Assembly (NCBI GenBank): GCA_030627085.1
Contig: DAOUSS010000085.1
Coordinates: 1 to 6,450, forward strand
Direction of reading: 5' to 3'
DNA: 6,450 nt
From: Candidatus Stahliibacteriota bacterium
Lineage (GTDB): Bacteria; Hydrothermota; UBA3073
Below, in pieces: positions 1 through 6,308 of the stretch. Both the position numbers and the translations under genes were made by a program. Numbering within the stretch: position 1 is the first letter of the stretch; each line of letters begins with the position of its first letter. The notes beneath the pieces are model-generated. The model made no database searches, was not told the DNA's origin, and worked only from the letters and a program-made list of their open reading frames with translations.

Positions 1-97
1 AACAAGAACTATAGCCTTTTAACAACCCCTAACGCCTTGATCTCTATCACCTTATCGCGACCAAGAGTGGTTGTGCAAAAAGTCAAATTTCAACATG

Positions 98-139
98 GTA
101 GTCGCAACTTTTCCGTGCGGATCCTGGGGATAAGTTGCG
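98..139 (+). repeat. REP-like palindrome A, led by GTAG
   Basis: GTAG (98-101) is followed by an inverted repeat with 8-base arms, CGCAACTT (103-110) and AAGTTGCG (132-139). The loop of 21 bases contains a second small palindrome, TCCG-TG-CGGA (112-121). A GTAG tetranucleotide just 5' of an imperfect hairpin is the layout of REP elements processed by RAYT (REP-associated tyrosine) transposases. Whether this belongs to that class is inference; a stable hairpin with no coding role is what the sequence shows. Confidence 0.5.
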
Positions 140-169
140 CAAATTGAATCCACAACAGCATCTTCTATT

Positions 170-192
170 CGCAGACTGAAGTCTGCGGCTAC
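170..192 (-). repeat. REP-like palindrome B, led by GTAG
   Basis: Read on the minus strand, GTAG (192-189) precedes a near-perfect palindrome with 8-base arms, CGCAGACT and AGTCTGCG (170-177 and 180-187 on plus), separated by two bases. It faces palindrome A: GGTAGTCGCA at 97-106 and TGCGGCTACC at 184-193 match as inverted ends at 9 of 10 positions. A and B therefore form a head-to-head pair like a small BIME (paired REP mosaic element). The minus-strand reading frame across this stretch looks repeat-derived and is not called as a gene. Confidence 0.5.
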
Positions 193-218
193 CAGATCCC
201 TACTTTCTGCACAGCCTG

Positions 219-234
219 AGGAGGTCGCTCCTAC
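219..234 (-). repeat. REP-like palindrome C (short, degenerate), led by GTAG
   Basis: On the minus strand GTAG (234-231) begins GTAGGAGCGACCTCCT, in which AGGAG and CTCCT (219-223 and 228-232 on plus) can pair across a four-base loop. It has the same orientation as palindrome B and shares the GTAG lead but not the stem sequence, so it may be a decayed or different family member. Confidence 0.35.
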
Positions 235-241
235 CACATTC

Positions 242-267
242 CACATTTAACATTTCACATTTAACAT
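242..267. repeat. Two tandem copies of a 12-base AT-rich word
   Basis: CACATTTAACAT occurs at 242-253 and again at 256-267, a 14-base period with the spacer TT. It lies just past the 3' end of the barrel-protein gene. Together with the palindromes it fills the non-coding stretch 1-283. In 1-97 I see no gene, tRNA or clear terminator. Confidence 0.6.
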
Positions 268-283
268 CCCACCTTACGCTTAA

Positions 284-955
284 TCAGAAGCATCCGGTGT
301 AACCCAAATCCAGCGCCCTGCCTATTTTCTCTCCAGTTATACCTCTAAATGTGAACTGAAGAAGCACACCCTCAAAATTTACTCTTGCCCCGAGCCCGAG
401 CAAATTCCAGGCTTCTCCAGCAGGATAAATGGAATAATCCCCCACAATGCTGAACGAAGAAGAAAGATTAAAGGCTACACCGCCAAAGAAACCTGTTTCC
501 CCGTCTTTTGTGTTGTAGTTTACGCCAACCCCGCTCTGGAATATACCAATATCCTTACCCAAAAGTCCGTATATCCCTTTCGATCCCACTTCAAAATCGT
601 CCTTCTTAACATCCCAGTCATATCCCTGAGAATCAAAGCCCAGGATAACACGGGGGATAAGGGATGCCTCCTCCAGAACAAGTAATCTCACTTCAATGCC
701 AGGATTTTTATAAAACAGCGGGTCTTCATATCCAAGTATCTTTTCACCTCCATAAGAGATCCCGATAGAGAGCCCCTGAAACGGGACGCTTGAGAGTCTA
801 GCAAGTAAACTCCCCTCAGGCCCAATCCTTATAGATACTGAATAGTCCCCTTGTAACATCATCGCCGGGAAGGGAGAATCTATAAAATACTGGGCATAAA
901 GAGGAACAGAAACCACCAGACAGACAAAAATAAAGGTTACTATCTTATTTCTCAT
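284..955 (-). CDS. Exported YjbH-like outer-membrane beta-barrel protein
   Basis: A 223-residue protein likely sitting in the outer membrane; function unknown. Residues 1-21 form a signal peptide: basic MRNK, a hydrophobic core, then a cut site at LYA|Q. The rest alternates polar and hydrophobic residues in short strands (GLSIGISYGG, GIYGLLGKDIG, SGVGVNYNTKDGE, GARVNFEGVLLQF) and the chain ends in Phe, as many outer-membrane proteins do. The pattern of a short conserved 'SYGG...GYEDP...PGIEV' block, then 'PRVILGFDSQGYDW' and a 'SKGIYGLLGK' block is what I know from YjbH-like proteins, though this one is much shorter than the enterobacterial YjbH. Two upstream in-frame starts exist: GTG at 994 lies in a repeat, and ATG at 970 precedes the signal peptide. 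I chose ATG 955 because it gives a normal signal peptide; the G-rich stretch at 960-968 is a plausible SD. Family assignment is from memory of patterns. Confidence 0.6.
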   Translation of the reverse strand: MRNKIVTFIFVCLVVSVPLYAQYFIDSPFPAMMLQGDYSVSIRIGPEGSLLARLSSVPFQGLSIGISYGGEKILGYEDPLFYKNPGIEVRLLVLEEASLIPRVILGFDSQGYDWDVKKDDFEVGSKGIYGLLGKDIGIFQSGVGVNYNTKDGETGFFGGVAFNLSSSFSIVGDYSIYPAGEAWNLLGLGARVNFEGVLLQFTFRGITGEKIGRALDLGYTGCF

Positions 956-988
956 CACACCCCCCACCATAGATATATCAAAATGTAT

Positions 989-1053
989 AGCCACAGATTA
1001 CACAGATTTTCACAGATTAAAAGATTTTTTTCTTATCAGTGTAATCCGTGGCT
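989..1053. repeat. Dispersed-type repeat with inverted ends, overlapping the 3' end of pgpH
   Basis: AGCCACAGATTACAC (989-1003) and GTGTAATCCGTGGCT (1039-1053) are inverted copies matching at 14 of 15 positions. The interior repeats the word CACAGATT (993-1000, 1001-1008 and 1011-1018) and has an A/T run. Words of this type ('ATCTGTGTAATCTGTGGC') are familiar as intergenic repeats in many environmental bacterial genomes. The right arm encodes the last residues (SHGLH) and the TGA stop of pgpH. Confidence 0.6.
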
Positions 1054-3186
1054 CTTTTTGAATTTTAATTTGTCATCCTTCACGATGTTCAGGACAAGTT
1101 TTGCATTTTTATCTTTGATTTTTGCATTATTCTCACTATACGCGACCCTTGGATGAAAAACCCCTATGAGTATTGGATAGAATGCATCCTTTATCTTTTT
1201 CAAGTCCTGCATTGTGAGATCAACATTATCTAATTCGCCCTCGTCCATCCTCTTGTGGATTATTTTTTCTATCTGTTCCTTTATTCTGATTGATGTTGGC
1301 TTTTCAAGACTTCGGACAGACGCTTCAACTGCATCTGCCAGCATAACAAGCGCAGCTTCCTTCGTGTGTGGAGAGGGACCCTCGTATCTGAAATCGTTCT
1401 CGTTTACACCCTCATTCTCCTCTTTTGCCTTATTATAAAATTGCTCCATAAGAGTCTTCCCATGATGCTCCTTAATAATATCTATAATCTCTGATGGTAA
1501 TCTCTCCCTTTTTGCCCTCTCCACGCCATCCTTTACATGCATGCGTAGTATGCTTGCACTTATTTTGGGTCTCAGAGTATCATGGGGATTCTCTGTTTCT
1601 TTCTGATTCTCTATGAAGTAAATAGGATTCTTCAGCTTTCCTATATCATGATAGTAAGCTCCCGCTCTTGCAAGTAGGGAATCTGCAAACACACTGGATG
1701 CAGCACTCTCAACCATAGAGGCAATCAATATGGAATGGTTATATGTACCCGGCGCCTGTATAGATAACGCCGTAAGGAGAGGTCTGTTTAAGTCCGTGAG
1801 CTCTACCAATGTGAGGTCCGTAGTTATACCGAATGCTCTCTCAAAAAGGGGCAGTAACCCAAGCGCCAGCACACCACTACCGATGCCACCGAGTGCTGAA
1901 AACCCAAGAGAAGTAACTATAGTCCCATAATCCATTCTCTTGTATAGTTCAAAGATGAAAGTAATAACAATAGATATAATTGCCAAAAGGGGAATTGCCT
2001 TTGAAAAATCCGAAAACTTCTTTACCTTGCTTGCAACAAAGATGGATAACACCCCAACAGGCAAAGTAAACAGGACCCCGATTGTCCCCAATCCTATAAA
2101 CATAGCTAACAGGAAAGACAGAGGGACAACTGCGGCTATAGCAGTCCCCCCACTAATGAGTATCGTAACCAGAACACTTCCCATAGCAACAGGAATTACA
2201 TAAGGAGAAAATCCACTTCGCGCCACAATACTCGAAACAAAAACGATAAGCAACCAGACTATCGCTATGAGTAACAACTTCCTCGTATCAAATAATATTC
2301 TTCTCTTAACAAAGTATAATAGGACAAGAAAAACCAACATACAAAGCACAAAGAGAAGATTTCTTCCAAAAATTTCAGTGTTAACCTTCTTCCCACCGGT
2401 CTCAATGGCAAGTGAAGACAACTTTTCTATTGCCTCCTTTGTGATGGGGTCGTGTGCTCTTGCTATCATTTCCCCCTTTAAAACGACTCCTTTCGTCAGC
2501 TTCACTACTTCTGCTGCAAGATGTCTCTTCTCCTCCGTTATCTCTTTCATATAAATCAGGTTTGGCTTTATAGAGTGCCTTACTACCTCAACGAGTGCCC
2601 TTACCTTTTCCTCATCCCCCCCGAGAAGCTCCATTCCTTTCTCCTTTGTAAACATAATTGCAGATTCAATATCAAGAATGTCGGTCCTTGTCTCTTCACC
2701 ACCCTTTCTCTTCACAACAACCTCTCTCTTGGAGCCAAAATCTATGGAATGTAGGTCATCCATAACACCCTTTTCCATAATCTGCATAATTATCTTCTCC
2801 GCCAGTCGTTTAAAATCTCTCTTGTTTGCCTCTATTGTCATCCTCGTAAGCGAATCTACTCCTTCGTAGTTCTGAAAGAAAAGGGCCAGGCGTTGCAGGC
2901 ATTCGCCAGCTACATCCTCGTCAACACGAAGGATAGGAGCAATAGATTCCATTGCCTGTCTTCTCTCATTCTCAAGTTCTACCTTGCTTTTTCTTATAGC
3001 GAAAGTATAAGGAGCTATATAATCCTTACTGGCAATATCGCCCTCTTTTAATACAGGAACGCCCTGTCTTCTGGCAGGGTAGAGGAGATTGAGCATAATA
3101 ATTACCCCTACAAAAAGGAATACCTTATGCGTTAGAGGATTTTTCAAAAACAGCGTTATCCTCTCTCTTCTTATCATTCTTTTCAT
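1036..3186 (-). CDS. pgpH: Membrane 7TM-HD phosphodiesterase, PgpH type (c-di-AMP degradation)
   Basis: A 716-residue inner-membrane protein expected to hydrolyse the second messenger c-di-AMP to pApA. Domain order is typical: a membrane anchor near 21-36; an extracytoplasmic 7TMR-HDED-type domain about 40-270; seven hydrophobic segments about 276-293, 303-322, 328-345, 347-366, 369-386, 397-414 and 423-446; then a cytoplasmic HD domain about 475-680. Metal-binding HD residues are visible: H484 (YNHS), H513-D514 (YYHDIGK), H550, H574-H575 (EHHG) and D618 (ADAVEA), so the site appears complete. Length is normal for the family. The start at 3186 has GAGGG three bases upstream; ATG at 3177 is an alternative 12 bases away, so the first residue is uncertain. 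The gene begins inside phoH (62-base overlap), suggesting coupled translation. The last five residues (SHGLH) come from a repeat. The c-di-AMP specificity follows from the family and is not proven here. Confidence 0.93.
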   Translation of the reverse strand: MKRMIRRERITLFLKNPLTHKVFLFVGVIIMLNLLYPARRQGVPVLKEGDIASKDYIAPYTFAIRKSKVELENERRQAMESIAPILRVDEDVAGECLQRLALFFQNYEGVDSLTRMTIEANKRDFKRLAEKIIMQIMEKGVMDDLHSIDFGSKREVVVKRKGGEETRTDILDIESAIMFTKEKGMELLGGDEEKVRALVEVVRHSIKPNLIYMKEITEEKRHLAAEVVKLTKGVVLKGEMIARAHDPITKEAIEKLSSLAIETGGKKVNTEIFGRNLLFVLCMLVFLVLLYFVKRRILFDTRKLLLIAIVWLLIVFVSSIVARSGFSPYVIPVAMGSVLVTILISGGTAIAAVVPLSFLLAMFIGLGTIGVLFTLPVGVLSIFVASKVKKFSDFSKAIPLLAIISIVITFIFELYKRMDYGTIVTSLGFSALGGIGSGVLALGLLPLFERAFGITTDLTLVELTDLNRPLLTALSIQAPGTYNHSILIASMVESAASSVFADSLLARAGAYYHDIGKLKNPIYFIENQKETENPHDTLRPKISASILRMHVKDGVERAKRERLPSEIIDIIKEHHGKTLMEQFYNKAKEENEGVNENDFRYEGPSPHTKEAALVMLADAVEASVRSLEKPTSIRIKEQIEKIIHKRMDEGELDNVDLTMQDLKKIKDAFYPILIGVFHPRVAYSENNAKIKDKNAKLVLNIVKDDKLKFKKSHGLH

Positions 3187-4099
3187 AAGCCCTCACTATA
3201 TCCTTTACAAGTTTATGTCTTACTATATCATCATCTGTCATCCAGCAGAAGCCAACCCCTTCAACATCATTCAATATCTTGGTTATATGTACAAGTCCTG
3301 ATTGTTCATATCCTTGTAGGTCTATCTGGGTAATATCTCCTGTGATAACAGCCTTTGAATCGGGCGCAAGACGGGTAAGAAGCATCTTCATCTGTCCTTT
3401 TGTGGTATTCTGTGCTTCATCAAGGATGACAAACGCACTATCCAGATTACGCCCTCTCATATATGCAAGAGGGGCAACTTCTATAACCATATTTTCTATA
3501 AGTCTCCTTATCTTTTCCCCTTCAAGCATACTGTAGAGTGCATCATAAAGTGGACGAAGGTACGGGTCTACCTTTTCCTTGAAGTCTCCGGGAAGAAATC
3601 CAAGTCTTTCTCCTGCCTCAACAGCTGGACGGGTGAGGATTATCCTCTCCACATCTCCACATCTCAATGCCTGCACTGCCTTTGCTACAGCGAGGAATGT
3701 CTTCCCTGTTCCCGCTGGACCTATACAAATCACCACATCATACTTCTCCATAGCAATGAGGTACTCTTTCTGTCCGGAAGTTCTTGGCAGTATCTCACCC
3801 TTCCTCCCGTATAGGTGTGATATCTCACCACCTTTCCTTTCCTTCTTTGCATCCCATATCCCACCGCCCACAACATCATCTTCATCCACAAGCTTCCCGC
3901 TCTTTGCCTTGTTAACCAGTTTTGCTATCCTATCCCTTGCATCGTCAACCACATCCTTATCACCCTTCAGGATAATCCAATCTCCTCGGGCAAATATCCT
4001 GGAGTGGAATATCTTCTCCATAAGTTTCACATTTACTCCTTTCTCCCCGAAGAGCAGTCTCTGGTCAATCCCCTTTATTGATATTTTTCTTGTTGCCAT
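3125..4099 (-). CDS. phoH: PhoH family ATPase with N-terminal KH-like domain (YbeZ type)
   Basis: A 324-residue cytoplasmic nucleotide-binding protein. Residues about 1-66 (KISIKG...VVDDARDRIAKL) look like the KH-type RNA-binding domain of chromosomal PhoH/YbeZ. The ATPase core follows: Walker A GPAGTGKT (127-134), ILTRPAVEAGERLGFLPGD (154-172), Walker B VILDEAQN (224-231) and ITGDITQIDL (252-261). The conserved part ends near VRAYEK (302-307) and the tail is free of motifs. Family members are tied to RNA metabolism and, with YbeY, to ribosome RNA quality control. The open frame reaches 4171, but I start at ATG 4099: it has a strong SD (GGAGGAGGG on the minus strand, 4107-4115) and the extra 24 residues have no family character. 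The start overlaps the upstream hydrolase by 35 bases and the 3' end overlaps pgpH by 62. Confidence 0.95.
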   Translation of the reverse strand: MATRKISIKGIDQRLLFGEKGVNVKLMEKIFHSRIFARGDWIILKGDKDVVDDARDRIAKLVNKAKSGKLVDEDDVVGGGIWDAKKERKGGEISHLYGRKGEILPRTSGQKEYLIAMEKYDVVICIGPAGTGKTFLAVAKAVQALRCGDVERIILTRPAVEAGERLGFLPGDFKEKVDPYLRPLYDALYSMLEGEKIRRLIENMVIEVAPLAYMRGRNLDSAFVILDEAQNTTKGQMKMLLTRLAPDSKAVITGDITQIDLQGYEQSGLVHITKILNDVEGVGFCWMTDDDIVRHKLVKDIVRAYEKNDKKREDNAVFEKSSNA

Positions 4100-4943
4100 A
4101 TAACTCCCTCCTCCTCGCCTCAAGAAGATTATCATTAAGTCCGATAAAGCCAGCGGCTGAGAGAACATCACAATTACGCTTCACTCCTGTATCAAATACA
4201 TCTGCGATCTTATCTCTCCAGTTTATATCTCTTGTAAGGTGGTGATCAAGAACAAGTTTGCTAACCCCTGTTTTCTCAATAATCTTCTTCAAATTCTCTT
4301 TTGCAAGATTGAAGTTATTATAAGAATATCTATATCCAAGCATATAGGTCATAGGACCGTCGCAGAATACGATACGAGGATGCTCCTCAAGAATGAAATC
4401 CATCTGATTCTTTAATGCAGGTCCCTCTACATCTGATGTAAACAGAAAGGTTTCGCTATCGGTAATAGATACTTCAGTTACAAAGCCAAGTCTTTGATTT
4501 GTGCCATGAAAGACCGGAGGCGAGAATCTTATCTTCGCATTCTTAATCCTGTGCGTGGTGCCATCGGATATTATAATCTTTCTTGCTACTTTCTCTATGA
4601 GCGGGATAAAAAAACCTGCCCTCTCGCTCTGGCTTTTGTTTATATTGTTCTTCGGGTCTTTTATAAAAACTATCTTATTATCATAGAGGGATGGGAAACT
4701 CGGGTTGTGGTGATCGTAGTGATAGTGTGTGACGATTATGACATCCGAGGCCCTTCCATACTCCACTATCTTTTGCCAGTGCTCCTCCTGTCTTTTGAGT
4801 TCCATAGGGTGAGGAGGAAGTTTAAACCTAGATGGGGCAAGGGAAACGGCAGGGTCTATCAGAATCTTTACATCCCCCGCCTCAATGTATGTCGCCATGC
4901 TCCTCGTCCCAAGTGAATCAAATGCTATGGGAATTATGTCCAT
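4065..4943 (-). CDS. UPF0282 (COG2248) metallo-beta-lactamase-fold hydrolase, archaeal type
   Basis: A 292-residue predicted metal-dependent hydrolase; substrate unknown. The zinc-binding signature HYHYDHH lies at 73-79 (HxHxDH), with further likely ligands H146 (VFHG), D171 (TSDVEGP) and H234-H235 (LDHH). Outside the generic fold, several blocks match UPF0282 as I remember it: IAFDSLGTRSMATYIE at the N-terminus, DPAVSLAPSRFKLPPHP, IKDPKNNINKSQSERA, DGPMTYMLGY and LLEARRRELY near the end. Length is typical and no motif is broken. ATG 4943 is chosen because the family begins directly at this point. A GTG at 4961 would add six residues and sits in a hairpin; neither start has a convincing SD. 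The last 10-11 residues overlap the start of phoH, so the two are probably cotranscribed. The family is known mainly from archaea, which suggests transfer. Confidence 0.85.
   Translation of the reverse strand: MDIIPIAFDSLGTRSMATYIEAGDVKILIDPAVSLAPSRFKLPPHPMELKRQEEHWQKIVEYGRASDVIIVTHYHYDHHNPSFPSLYDNKIVFIKDPKNNINKSQSERAGFFIPLIEKVARKIIISDGTTHRIKNAKIRFSPPVFHGTNQRLGFVTEVSITDSETFLFTSDVEGPALKNQMDFILEEHPRIVFCDGPMTYMLGYRYSYNNFNLAKENLKKIIEKTGVSKLVLDHHLTRDINWRDKIADVFDTGVKRNCDVLSAAGFIGLNDNLLEARRRELYGNKKNINKGD
4107..4115 (-). promoter_or_regulatory. Strong Shine-Dalgarno site of phoH
   Basis: On the minus strand GGAGGAGGG (4115-4107) lies 7 bases before ATG 4099, or nearer if the inner GGAGGG is used. 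It is inside the coding region of the upstream hydrolase, and it decides the phoH start against the longer open frame beginning at 4171. Confidence 0.8.
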
Positions 4944-4960
4944 CGTAAAAAAAGGAATCA

Positions 4961-4994
4961 CGGGCTCTATGCCCGACGGCTCGCGTGTTTGCGA
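4961..4994. repeat. GC-rich hairpin pair in the leader of the UPF0282 gene
   Basis: CGGGC (4961-4965) and GCCCG (4971-4975) pair across a five-base loop, and TCGC (4981-4984) pairs with GCGA (4991-4994) beside it. On the minus strand the first hairpin is followed, after seven bases, by a run of seven T (4953-4947). That is too far for a good intrinsic terminator but could be a weak one. The sequence resembles a dispersed palindromic repeat; only one copy is in view. Confidence 0.4.
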
Positions 4995-5024
4995 AGTACA
5001 GTACCCTCTCTGTTTCCATAAAGC

Positions 5025-6191
5025 CTATTCAATTACCTTCTCGAATTCCTCAATCGCCTTCTTTTCTCTGTCGTATATTTTACGCAAAATCTTTGCCGCC
5101 TCTTTCATATCGCGGGCAAATTTTTTGACTGCTTCCTCTCTCAAGGTCTCGTCCTCCGAAGCCAACGATGGAAGATGGCTGTAACCCTGTCTGCTCCACG
5201 GTGCGGTGGCGGGGTGTATAATCAACAAGTTATCGTAGAGGCATTCTACACCGTGATAGAGTTCAGCGGCGCGTTCTATATGCCTCCTCACATCTCCCTC
5301 AAATTCGCTGGCTATATAAAGTAGATAATCCGCGATGAAGTGTCGCTTGGCATCTTCACACATAGCTTCATGACAGGCGCCCCACCCACCGATCTCTTTT
5401 AAACTGTCTATATCGAGTTTTGAATAATCCCTCTCTTCATCCAGGTAATCAATAAGTTCTTTGTAAGCCTCAAATCCACATCGGAAGGTGCCCTCTCTGA
5501 ATTTGCCCTTCACTTTGGGAAAGGTTATCTCCTTCTTGTTCATCGTTTCGACCGCCCGTTTCAGTGACTCTATAAACAGCTTTTTGAGGCGGACCTCTCG
5601 CTCTTTCTCACCGGGTATAAAGATCGCACCGTAAAGCCAGGGTTGTTCATCTTTTCCTTTCTTCCAGCCCTCTTTGAACTCGTCGATGGAATACTCATAA
5701 AATGCGCCCTTGTAACAGTGAAGATATAACTTTTCCTCATCGTAGCCGACTATGACAACAAACCACGGATAGTGAATGCCGGGCGGTTCCCAGGTGGTTA
5801 TAACGGGATTGCCCTCGTCTATCGATCGCTTTATGAGCTTCCACGCCTCGGACCATTCCAGGTCTTTTTCATACTCGTAAGAATAGCCCAATGTGGAACA
5901 TACCTCACACGCGGTGGTATAATCTGAAAACAGTGTCCAATCGTGCGCCCCCCCGCCCTCATCTGCATTATATGTGAACAGGAATAACTTCTTCCAGAGT
6001 CCCCTCACGATCACGGGTGATACATCATCATCCCTTGCGTTAAAGCACGATGTGAGACAGGAGAACATACCTGCCTGCCAGAAGCTGTTTCTGGGCACAT
6101 TTTTCAATATCACTTCCCCCCCTTCCCGCGCCACTATATTCACGGGCATTAATAAAAAAATCAGTAAGAGCCCGGGAATAAATTTATACAA
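5025..6191 (-). CDS. Exported cysteine-rich protein, papain-like (C39/BtrH_N-like) N-terminal half
   Basis: A 388-residue protein with a signal peptide (1-21, MYKF then a hydrophobic core, cut near IVA|R), so it is exported. Residues about 30-195 suggest a papain-like fold: a Cys in MFSCLTSCF (C45, C49), a 'GLWKKLFLFTYN' segment, the GNPVITTWEPPG strand, then H140 and FVVIVGYDEEKLYLH (144-158), like the 'H.VVVVGYD' block of C39 and BtrH_N proteins. Residues about 200-388 are helical (KELIDYL, HFIADYLLYIASEF, a charged C-terminal helix). The chain has nine cysteines (45, 49, 95, 98, 159, 238, 273, 278, 317), unusual for an ordinary cytoplasmic bacterial enzyme. The start is TTG at 6191, fixed by a perfect SD and by the signal peptide. 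By eye it is GC-richer than its neighbours. Whether it is a protease, acyltransferase or binding protein cannot be said. Confidence 0.75.
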   Translation of the reverse strand: MYKFIPGLLLIFLLMPVNIVAREGGEVILKNVPRNSFWQAGMFSCLTSCFNARDDDVSPVIVRGLWKKLFLFTYNADEGGGAHDWTLFSDYTTACEVCSTLGYSYEYEKDLEWSEAWKLIKRSIDEGNPVITTWEPPGIHYPWFVVIVGYDEEKLYLHCYKGAFYEYSIDEFKEGWKKGKDEQPWLYGAIFIPGEKEREVRLKKLFIESLKRAVETMNKKEITFPKVKGKFREGTFRCGFEAYKELIDYLDEERDYSKLDIDSLKEIGGWGACHEAMCEDAKRHFIADYLLYIASEFEGDVRRHIERAAELYHGVECLYDNLLIIHPATAPWSRQGYSHLPSLASEDETLREEAVKKFARDMKEAAKILRKIYDREKKAIEEFEKVIE

Positions 6192-6195
6192 GATT

Positions 6196-6203
6196 ACCTC
6201 CTT
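6196..6203 (-). promoter_or_regulatory. Perfect Shine-Dalgarno site for a TTG start
   Basis: AAGGAGGT (minus strand, 6203-6196) is followed by AATC and then TTG at 6191. The full match to the anti-SD and the signal peptide that begins right there justify the rare TTG start; the next in-frame Met would cut into the signal sequence. Confidence 0.85.
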
Positions 6204-6261
6204 TATATTACATTAGTGCCTTTAACAAAGCTCGTAATCCTTTACATTCCTCGTTTATTGG

Positions 6262-6305
6262 TATCGAGGCTCGCCTGCCTGACGGTAGGCAGGCCGACAG
6301 CGATA
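6262..6305. repeat. GC-rich palindrome upstream of the exported-protein gene
   Basis: GCCTGCCT (6273-6280) and AGGCAGGC (6287-6294) are perfect 8-base arms around GACGGT. An outer pair, TATCG (6262-6266) and CGATA (6301-6305), could extend the structure after unpaired bases. There is no T-run on either side, so it is not an intrinsic terminator. It resembles palindromes I have seen scattered between genes in candidate-phylum genomes. Confidence 0.6.
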
Positions 6306-6308
6306 TTA

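Noticed and set aside
82..91. GTCAAATTTC at 82-91 is an exact inverted match to 6441-6450, suggesting ends of a large element
   Set aside because: Ten AT-rich bases are weak evidence, the window edges are arbitrary, and the genes between look like ordinary chromosomal ones.
52..246. Minus-strand open frame of 64 codons
   Set aside because: It runs straight through the three GTAG palindromes, has no SD and no recognisable protein character; it is repeat-derived.
3579..4103. Long plus-strand open frame (174 codons) opposite phoH
   Set aside because: It is antisense to conserved PhoH motifs, is Ser/Pro/Phe-rich as expected for a shadow frame, and has no SD.
4918..5019. Minus-strand 33-codon frame starting at ATG 5019 and running into the hydrolase gene
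   Set aside because: It is encoded by the hairpin region, overlaps a solid gene in another frame and has no clear ribosome site.
6273..6294. GCCTGCCT/AGGCAGGC palindrome as an intrinsic terminator
   Set aside because: No T-run follows on either strand; a repeat is the simpler reading.
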